Below are positions 56,746 through 64,000 of a stretch of 64,000 nt of DNA, piece after piece. The stretch lies in assembly GCF_000321225.1 (NCBI RefSeq), contig NW_004450323.1:529356-593355 (forward strand), read 5' to 3'. A program made the translations under genes and the position numbers. Under the pieces are notes generated by a model. That model saw only the letters and a program-made list of their open reading frames with translations. It was not told the DNA's origin and did not search any database. How positions within the stretch are numbered: the stretch's first letter is position 1; each line of letters begins with the position of its first letter. The stretch comes from Odobenus rosmarus divergens. Taxonomy: Eukaryota; Chordata; Mammalia; Carnivora; Odobenidae.

Positions 56746-58860
56746 CACAAGAACACAAGTCATTTCATACATTCACCCGATCTCCCAATATTTAATGACT
56801 ACTTACCAATGGTAGTTATTAGCTGTGACAGGAGACATAATGAAGAGAATAAAAATGAAGTGGCTACTGCTTTCACGGAGCTTATGGATCATGAGGGAGG
56901 CAGAAAACAAATCAAACAGTCACAATACACAGTGATAAAGTCTATGATGCGAGCTGTGTGGGGTGTTATGAAAAATTAGGGGAACAAAAAAAATCAGATC
57001 TGAAAGACAGATAGAAGGTCAGGGAAGTCTTTCCAGAGAAACAAATCTCTAAAAGGGATGAAATAAAAACTAGAGGTGGGAAAGTACAGCCTGTTTGAGG
57101 AACTGAAAGGAGATCATCATGGCTAAAATATAGACTGTAGGGGCCTGGTGGCCATGGATAAGGCCAGACATTTCCAAGTCTGTATCGTTCCTCTATACTA
57201 TAGAGTTAATAATAATACTACCAATTATTACAAGTGTTTAAAAGATTTATAAGAATGTTAGTTAAGTATATTAGATTATATTAATCAATTGTAGTTCGCA
57301 AAGCAGATTTACTTAATTTCTAATTATGAGCTTATTGATAAAAATTCTAAAAGGACTATTTAACTCAGATGTCTAGGATGCCCTGCAGAGATTAACAGAG
57401 ACCTGGTGGGTTCTTGATACATATTTGTGATGTTGAATAATCAGAGATTTTAAATGAGACATATGAGACACACCCTAAGAGGGCTAGATGAAGCTCAGAA
57501 TAGGCAAGATTGAAGCATGTAGCACACTTCTAGAACACTATGTCAGTCAGTCAATGGGAAGTTAACCAAGCAAGCATCAAAACTCAAATTCCAGGAAGAC
57601 TGAAGTTGAAAAAATAAGACTTGGACTACAAAGGAAGGCAGATATTGAAACAGGGATAGCTCTCTGCCTCTTTATAATGAAGCTGCACAATTCCCAAAAT
57701 ACCTGGGAAAATCTCTTTAAGAGATTGCTTAGGATTCAAAGACAGCTTGCCATTGGTATGCAGATCCTGTATCTAAGCCACAAAATGTACGAAGGCTTTT
57801 TTGCCCATTTTCAGTCAGGTTGCCTGCCCAGAGAACTCTTCTGGTAAAAGTATGTTCCTGGGAGCAGAAATGGTCCCTTTATTGGGCAGCTGTGGGAGGG
57901 CATAATGCTGGACTAGATGGGCCACTTTAACCTGAATCTCATCAAGGCTGATAACCTGGAGTGAGCAAGCAGTACCTTGTGGGAGGAAGATAGACTGTTC
58001 CCAAGGCAGAGAAAGGAGACCATCAGCCAAGCCCGTTTTAAATCCTGTTCATTTACTTTACTTCATAATCTATTATCAGTCTCCATTGCTTAACAGAGCT
58101 CTTTGTGATGTTCCAATCATCTTCCAGGAAATCTGTACCAAACCTCTTCCATCATCATCCTTCCAGCTTCCCAGAATGGGTGCAAATGTCACTAGCAATA
58201 TTCATTTCATTCCATTCTAAAGTCTTAAATGTTATTCCTGAAATTTACTATGAAGTAATGTATAGCTTGGATTTAGAAAATATAACTTATTAGAACAAAT
58301 ATAACTTTGACCTATAATTTTAGACTCTGAAGCTTATTTTGATAAGTCAAGATAATAAATGTTTTCCAAAATTTTAATTCAGCCTCATGTCCATGACTTG
58401 TAAATCTCTCACTGTCATGCAATATATGCTTACGTCCTCGAAGGAATCAGCATAGTTTTTAAAATGATAAGGCAACATAACTGTTCACATAGTGAAGGTT
58501 TCGTAACACTTTTTAATTCCCTCATGATTGGATTTAATACCAGGGAGGTTGTACCTGAGTGATAGCTAAACAAACAACCATTCAAATCTCTTAATATCGT
58601 GAACCCAAATTATTAAAAACTGGTGAGTTGACTTCTCTATAACAATTAGTTGACTGGCTTACTTGTTCTACCTTCAAACCTTGTTAAAACTCTTTCAGTG
58701 TCTATGTGGAGGTACTGAGTGCACATCCATTGACAGACAGATTGCTATCCCTGGACACAGGCAGTGTGGCATGAAGGGCATTGACAGGCATCTTGACTTA
58801 AATTCTCTAAGACAGCTGACATGATTAAGTTCCTTAGGTCTTTCCCATCACATTACTCTA
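56746..58860. other. Mostly unique DNA with a possible old repeat
   Basis: 56780-56960 ('gtggctactgctttcacgga', 'gcttatggatcatgagggag') resembles the 'tgccctcatggagctt' theme of ancient mammalian repeats. 57790-58040 is GC-richer with a 71-codon minus ORF (57815-58030) I do not recognise. No exon evidence was found. Confidence 0.4.
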
Positions 58861-58864
58861 GTGT

Positions 58865-59055
58865 AGACCAGCATGGAGTCAGGCGGATCAGATCTGAAAC
58901 CTGGCCCTACCACTGTACAACCTTGATAAATTACTTCACCTTTAGTAGTCTCAGACACTTCATCTATGAAATAATAGCAGTATCAATAACTACCTTGCAG
59001 AATACTGAATAGATTAAATGAGGTATCTGTGAGTGCTCCAACAAAGTATTTGGTA
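58865..59055 (+). repeat. MIR
   Basis: 'gagtcaggcggatcagatct', 'gaaacctggccctaccactg', 'ttgataaattacttcacctt', 'agactaaatgag'-like 'agattaaatgaggtatctgt', 'caaagtatttggtacaatag' in sense MIR order. Confidence 0.88.
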
Positions 59056-59059
59056 CAAT

Positions 59060-59485
59060 AGAGAGAGACAACACATCCTATCTTTTTTTTTGTCAATGCC
59101 TGGAATCTCCATCCTAATCTCTTCTCTTGATGATTTCTCCACCTCCCTTGCCTTAAATACAACAAGCTCTCCCCAAAAGCCATCACTTGAACACTTATTC
59201 CTCCTTATTCCCATACAACCTAATAAAGGGAAGAAGCTCTTTTTCCACCTTCTTAGTAGGGCTTCCAGGCCTTATTCTTCTACCCTCCCTTGAAGATCTT
59301 TCTTTCCACAACTTTATCCTCTCCCTCTCCATTGATTTCTTTCCTTCATCTATGGTCATATTCAAACATTTCTTATCATTAAAAAAAAAAATGACAGAGA
59401 GCATTTCCCTTGACTCTGTTCTAATTACCATAACAATCTCCTTCCTGACTTGGCAAATATATTCCTTCCTCCAGTTCCTATACTA
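59060..59485 (+). repeat. CT-rich, possible L2-like relic
   Basis: 'ctaatctcttctcttgatga', 'tttctccacctcccttgcct' and 'tctccctctccattgatttc' suggest L2-type pyrimidine-rich sequence. The overlapping ORFs of 66-99 codons on both strands are compositional. Low certainty. Confidence 0.35.
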
Positions 59486-59589
59486 AAGCTATAAATGAAT
59501 AAGTCAGCATTCTTGCCCTCAGTGTGTTCATAGCACTGGAAATAATATTATCTAGTACATTACATTGTGATTCTGTTTTCTTGCTAGTA

Positions 59590-59860
59590 AACAGGAGAAA
59601 AATAAAGGTTTACTTCTTGCTCATGCAACTCTAATGTGGATCTGGCAGCCATCCATGGATGCCGTGGCTGGGAACGAGAAGGCTTCAGGATGTTTTGGAG
59701 ACCTGCTCTGCCACCAGCTTACATGGTTTATACCCACATCCAACTGACCAGAACTAGGTCACATGTCCCCAAACCTAAGGACATGGAAAAGGAAGGCTGT
59801 ACTATTTATGTGTTCCCAAGAGAAAAAAAAAAAAAACTATGATGAACATACACCGTTATC
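59590..59860. repeat. Old interspersed repeat, maybe same family as 16932-17345
   Basis: 'aataaaggtttacttcttgc', 'tcatgcaactctaatgtgga', then 'caactgaccagaactaggtc', 'acatgtccccaaacctaagg' echo the repeat at 16932 ('...gtttatttcttgctcac...'-like and '...agaactcagtca...'). A poly(A) run ends it. Family not assigned. Confidence 0.5.
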
Positions 59861-59918
59861 TCTGCTTAATAATGGCATTATTATTATTATTATAACTTTT
59901 TAATATATTATTTCTTTC

Positions 59919-60117
59919 ATTTTTTTAAAGAATTTTTATTTACTTTATTTGACAGAGAGAGAGAGAGACAGCACAAGCAGGTGGAGTAGCAGGCAGAGGG
60001 CGAGGGCGAAGCAGACTCCTCTGCTAAGCAGGGAGCCCAATGCGGGTCTCCATCCCAGGACCCTGGGATAATGATCTGAGCCGAAGGCAGTCACTTAACC
60101 AACTAAGCGACCCAGGC
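59919..60117 (-). mobile_element. SINEC, first of three in a row
   Basis: 'tttttttaaagaatttttat', GA-rich arm, 'gctaagcagggagcccaatg', 'ccaggaccctgggataatga', head 'ctaagcgacccaggcac'. TSD a(t/c)attatttcttt at about 59905-59918 and 60118-60130. Confidence 0.92.
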
Positions 60118-60130
60118 ACATTATTTCTTT

Positions 60131-60336
60131 TTTTTTTTTTAATCTTTTTTTTTTAAGATTTTATTTATTTATTTGAGAGAGAGAATAAGATAGAGAGAGC
60201 ATGAGGGAGGTAGGGTCAGAGGGAGAAGCAGACTCCCTGCTGAGCAGGGAGCCCAATGCAGGACTCGATCCCAGACTCCAGGATCATGACCTGAGCCGAG
60301 GGCAGTTGCTTAACCAACTGAGCCACCCAGGCACCC
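60131..60336 (-). mobile_element. SINEC, second of three
   Basis: Poly(T) then AAGATTTTATTTATTTATT, 'gagcatgagggaggtagggt', 'aggactcgatcccagactcc', head 'ctgagccacccaggcacc'. The TSD aggca(c)att(a)tttcttt includes the 5' head of the first SINE, so this one came later. Confidence 0.92.
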
Positions 60337-60392
60337 CAGGCAATATTTCTTTCAGTAATATGTAATCTCCTCAAGGATAAGGACTAACTTTA

Positions 60393-60580
60393 TTTTTTTA
60401 AAAGATTATTTATTTATTTGACAGAGTGAGAGAGCACAAGCAGGGGGAGAGGTAGAGGCAGAGGGAGAAGCAGGCTCCCAGCCAAGCAGGGAGCCCAATG
60501 CAGGGCTCCATCCCAGGAACCCAGGACCATGACCCGAGCCGAAGACAGACGGTTAACCATCTGAGCCACCCAGGTGCCCC
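60393..60580 (-). mobile_element. SINEC, third of three
   Basis: 'ttttttaaaagattatttat', 'gagagcacaagcagggggag', 'cagggctccatcccaggaac', head 'tgagccacccaggtgcccc'. 19-bp TSD aaggata(a/t)ggactaacttt (60373-60391 and 60581-60599). Confidence 0.95.
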
Positions 60581-60833
60581 AAGGATATGGACTAACTTTC
60601 ACATCTTTTTTGATTCTCTTGTTCCTTACACAGTACCCCATATATTGGCAAGCACTTAAAAGTTTGCTGAATGACTGACTCTGATTAAATGAGTGAGTGA
60701 CTCACTGAGAATGAACGGTTGATTGTTTGAAGTCATCTGCTAATGGTGAAGACTAGAATCCAGTACCACAAATACTCCTATTGGGAGACAATCCTCCGTG
60801 GGTCTCTCATAATCCTTTTTCTTTCTTTCTTTT

Positions 60834-61965
60834 TTTTTTAATGAGGTATAACTGTCATACATTATTATACTAGTTTCAGGTATACAACATTTGTTAACAT
60901 TGCAAATGATCACCACAAGTCTTATCATCTGTCACCATACAAAATTAATACAATACTTTTTACTATATTCCCCAGGCTGTACATTACATCCCCATGACTA
61001 TTTTATTTTATAACCAGAAGTTTATACCTAGAAATCCCCTTTTCCCCATTTGGCCCCTCCCCAAACACCAACCTCTGGCAATCACCAATCTAATCTCTGT
61101 GTCTGAGTCTGGGTTTTATTTGGTTTGGTTTTGTTTTTTTAGATTCTATGTATAAATGAAATCATATAGTATTTGTCTTTCTCTGTCTGACTTTATCACT
61201 AAGTATAATGCCCTCAAGATATATCCATGTTGTGGCAAATGGTAAGATTTCATTCTTTTTTATGTCTGAGTAGTAGTCCAGTGTGTGTGTGTGTGTGTGT
61301 GTGTCTACACACACCACATCTTCTTTATCCATTCATCCACTGATGGACACTTAGGTTATTTTTATATTTTGACTAGTGTAATAATGCTGCAATGCACATA
61401 TGGGTGGATATATCTTGCAAATCCATGTTTTCATTTTTTTCAGATAGATAGCCACTAGTGGAATTTCTAGATCACGTAGTTCTATTTTAATTTTTAAAGG
61501 AAACTCCATTTTGTTTTGCATAGTGGTTGTGTCAGTTTACATTCCCACCAATAGTGCACATCCTCACCAACAACTGTTATTTCTTGTCTTTTTAATAATA
61601 GCCATTCTGACAGGTGTAAGGTTATAGATCTCATTGTGGTTTTGATTTGCATTTCCCTGATGATTAGAGATGTTTGAGTATCTTTTCATATGCCTGTTGG
61701 CCAACTGTATGTCTTCTTTGGAAAAATGTCTGTTCAGATCCTCTGCCCATTTGTTGACCAGATTGTTTTTTGGTTATTGATTTCTTTATATATTTTAGAT
61801 ATTGACACATTATTGGATAAATGATTTGCAAATACTTTTTCCCATTCAATAGGCTGCCTTTTCATTTTGTTGATGGTTTCCTTCACTGTGCAAAGCTTTT
61901 TAGTTGGATGTAACCCCAATTGTTTATTTTGGGTTTTGTTGCCATTGCCTTTGTAGCCCCCAAAT
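60834..61965 (-). mobile_element. L1 3' half, part of twin-primed element
   Basis: The 3' end lies at a (CTTT)n/poly(T) at 60816-60839. Then come the 3' UTR ('gtttcaggtatacaacattt', 'aaccaacctctggc'-like) and ORF2 C-terminal coding, with residues KRQPIEWEKVFANHLSNN readable on the minus strand (about 61811-61864). It stops at about 61965 and sequence of the opposite orientation follows. An expanded (TG)n is at 61281-61304. Confidence 0.88.
61281..61304 (+). repeat. (GT)12 microsatellite with ACAC arm
   Basis: Twelve GT units inside L1 3' sequence, followed after CTAC by ACACAC. The pair can fold as a GTGTGT/ACACAC hairpin. Probably polymorphic. Confidence 0.93.
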
Positions 61966-64000
61966 CTGGGGAAGTAAAAAGATATCCCGATCTAGGAGGC
62001 ACAGAAATCTTCCAACAAAATCAACCCAAAGAGGTACACACCAAGACACATTCTAATTAAAATGGCAAAGATAGTGATAAAGAGAAAATGTTAAAAACAG
62101 CAAGAGGAAACAGTTACATACAAAGGAAGCCCCATGAGGCTATCAGCTGATTTTTCAGCAGAAACTTTACAGGCCAGAACGGAGGGGCATCACATATTCA
62201 AAGTGCTAAAAGGAAAAAAAAAAAAAAACTGCATTCAAGAATAATCTATCCAGCAAGGCTATCATTCAGAATAGAAGGAGAGATCAAAAGTTTCTCAGAC
62301 AAACAAGAGTTAAGGGAATTTATGACCACTAACCTAGTCCTATAAGAAATGTTAAAGGGGTCTATTTGAGTGGAAAGGAAAGACCATAAATAAAAGTAAG
62401 AAAAGTAGGAAGGAGAAAAACAGCAAGATAAGTATATCTATAAAAATTAGTCAAAGGACTCACAAAATAAAAGGAAATAAAGTATGATAACAATTATCTA
62501 AAACATGGGAAGGAAAGGAGTAAACAATGGGTTCAGACTTAAGCAACCATCAACTTAAGACAGACTGTTATATACAGATGTTATATACAAACCTAATGTA
62601 GCAACAAATTAAAAAACAGTAATAGATACGAAAAAAAGAGAGAGAGAAAGGAATCCAAGTACATCACTAAAGAAAGCCAGCTAATCTTGAGAGAGTAAGA
62701 GAGGAAAGGAACAGAGAAAAACTATAATAACAACCATAAAGAAGTAACAAATGGCAATAAATATATAACTATCAATAATTACTTTGAATGTAAATGTACT
62801 AAATGCTCCAATCAAAAGACATAGGATGAAAAAAAAAGACACAGGGTGACAAAAGGGTTGAAAAAGCAAGACCCATCTATATCCTGCCTAAAAGAGACTC
62901 ATATCAGACCTAAAGACACATGCAGTTTGAAAGTGAAGGGATGAAGAAGCATTTGTCATGAAAATCAAAGTGAAAAGAAATCTGGGGTAGCAATACTTAT
63001 ATCAGACAAATCAACTTTTTACTTATTTATTTTTATTTTTAAGTCATCTCTACAACCAATGTGGGGCTTGAACTTACAATCCTAAGATCAAGAATTGCAT
63101 GCTCAACTGACTGAGCCAGCCAGGCACCCCTCAGACAAAATAGATTTTAAAACAAAGACTGTAACAAGTGACAAAGAAGGACACTATATAATCACTATCA
63201 AAAACTCCAACAAAAAGATGACAATTATAAATATTTATCCACCCAACATGGGAGTACCCAAATACATAAAGGAGTTAATAACAAATATAAAGGAAATAAT
63301 AAATAGTAATACAATACCAGTATGGGACTTTTAATACCCCACTTACATAAATAGATAGATCATCCAAACAGAAAATCAACAAGGAAACAGTGGCTCCAAA
63401 TGACACATTGGACCAGATGGATCTAACAGATATATTCAGAACATTCCATCCTAAAACAGTAGAATACACATTCTTTTCAAGTGCACATTGAACATTCTTC
63501 AGAATAGATCACATATTAGGGCACAAAACAAGTCTCAACAAATTCAAAATACTGAAGTCACACCATGCCTCTTTTCTGACCACAAGGCTAGGAAATTAGA
63601 AATTAATGACAAGAAAATATCTGGAAACAGCACAAAATTATGGAGATTAAATAATTTGCTACTAAACAATGAATGGGTCAACCAAGAAATCAAAGAGGAA
63701 ATAAAAAAATACATGGAGACAAATGAAAGTGAAAACACAACAGTCCAAAACCTTTGGATGCAACAAATGTTATTCTAAGATGGAAGTTTGCAGCAATAGA
63801 GGCCTACCTCAAGAAGCAAGAAAAATCTCAAATAAACAACCTAATCTTACACCTAAGGAGCTAGAAAAACAAAAGCCAAAACCAGTAGAAGGAAGGAAAT
63901 AATAAAGATTAGAGCAGAAATAAATGAAACAAAACAATAGAATACATCAGTGAAAAAAAATGATAAACACTTAGCCAGACTCTTCAAAAAAAAAAAAAAA
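61966..64000 (+). mobile_element. L1 upstream part, inverted relative to its 3' half
   Basis: Starts in the ORF1 C-terminal region ('atcagctgatttttcagcag', about 62141), passes the spacer and enters ORF2 ('atcaataattactttgaatg', about 62772). The endonuclease follows, with 'tatgggacttttaataccccact' in place of the usual GDFNTPL codons (about 63320) and residues [20 protein letters not shown] at about 63595-63650. It then reaches the linker 'aggcctacctcaagaagcaa' and runs out of the window. A short SINE (63020-63129) interrupts it. Confidence 0.86.
63020..63129 (-). mobile_element. Short SINEC at the same L1 site as 44942
   Basis: 'acttatttatttttattttt', 'caaccaatgtggggcttgaa', 'cttacaatcctaagatcaag', head 'gagccagccaggcacccc'. 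TSD tcagacaaa(.)ca(a/g)actttt-like at about 63002-63019 and 63131-63148. It is an older, short subfamily than the copy at 44942-45148, yet it lies at the homologous L1 ORF2 position. Confidence 0.9.

Noticed and set aside
59919..60580. Evenly spaced similar units, considered as a CRISPR-like or satellite array
   Set aside because: The units are ~190-bp SINEs with individual TSDs, not short repeats with spacers, and the genome is mammalian.
1..64000. A previously undescribed multi-gene system
   Set aside because: I looked for gene clusters, defence-like modules, arrays and conserved operon-like order on both strands. The window is mammalian repeat-rich DNA and contains none; the unusual items are individual retrotransposition products and two or three exon candidates.

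Overview
This window is nuclear DNA of a placental mammal, almost certainly a carnivore and probably an arctoid (bear, seal or mustelid group). The evidence is about 30 copies of the carnivore tRNA-Lys-derived SINE (SINEC: head like 'GGGGCACCTGGGTGGCTC', a CT-rich middle, an AAATAAA-type tail). Several carry the CT-rich arm 'tgttccctctctcgctgtg' that I associate with arctoids. Carnivore-type L1 5' and 3' ends are also present. There is no bacterial or viral gene organisation and no complete protein-coding gene. Every long ORF I checked is either an L1 reverse-transcriptase, endonuclease or ORF1 fragment, an antisense shadow of one, or SINE or low-complexity sequence.

Layout. 1-312: a SINE. 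312-400: a poly(T)-only insertion. 945-5470: an old antisense L1 interrupted by a younger 5'-UTR+partial-ORF1 L1 and a SINE. 5471-8390: mostly unclassified. 8390-10125: an L2 relic. 10.3-13.4 kb: SINEs, an L1 tail, MIR, a MaLR-type LTR fragment and a candidate terminal exon on the minus strand (11298-11431). 13470-14095: an L1 RT relic. 18206-22147: an L1 made of a 5' UTR joined to ORF2. 23-26 kb: MaLR LTR, L2, MIR. 26477-29960: a young L1 tail insertion, then a 5'-truncated antisense L1. 31262-31762: a MaLR-type LTR with a nested insertion. 32880-37900: a decayed, probably ERVL-class provirus in minus orientation. 38.8-47.2 kb: L1 fragments, one (43865-47155) with a large internal deletion. 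47180-47866: a non-repeat island with a good candidate for the last coding exon and 3' UTR of a minus-strand gene. 49330-55600: a nearly complete but old antisense L1 (L1M-like) carrying six later insertions. 55.6-59.9 kb: mostly unique with MIR relics. 59919-60580: three consecutive minus SINEs. 60834-64000: an L1 whose two parts point in opposite directions, as expected from twin priming.

Function. Nothing here looks like a cooperating gene system. The region reads as intergenic or intronic DNA built by repeated L1-driven insertion. The L1 machinery explains the L1s, the SINEs (mobilised in trans) and most target-site duplications. The points most worth following are the two candidate minus-strand coding exons and several unusual retrotransposition products: an L1 copy ending prematurely inside ORF1, a poly(A)-only insertion, two different SINEs at the same L1 site, a dimer-like SINE insertion and the twin-primed L1. 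All family names are from memory of consensus sequences; no database search was run.
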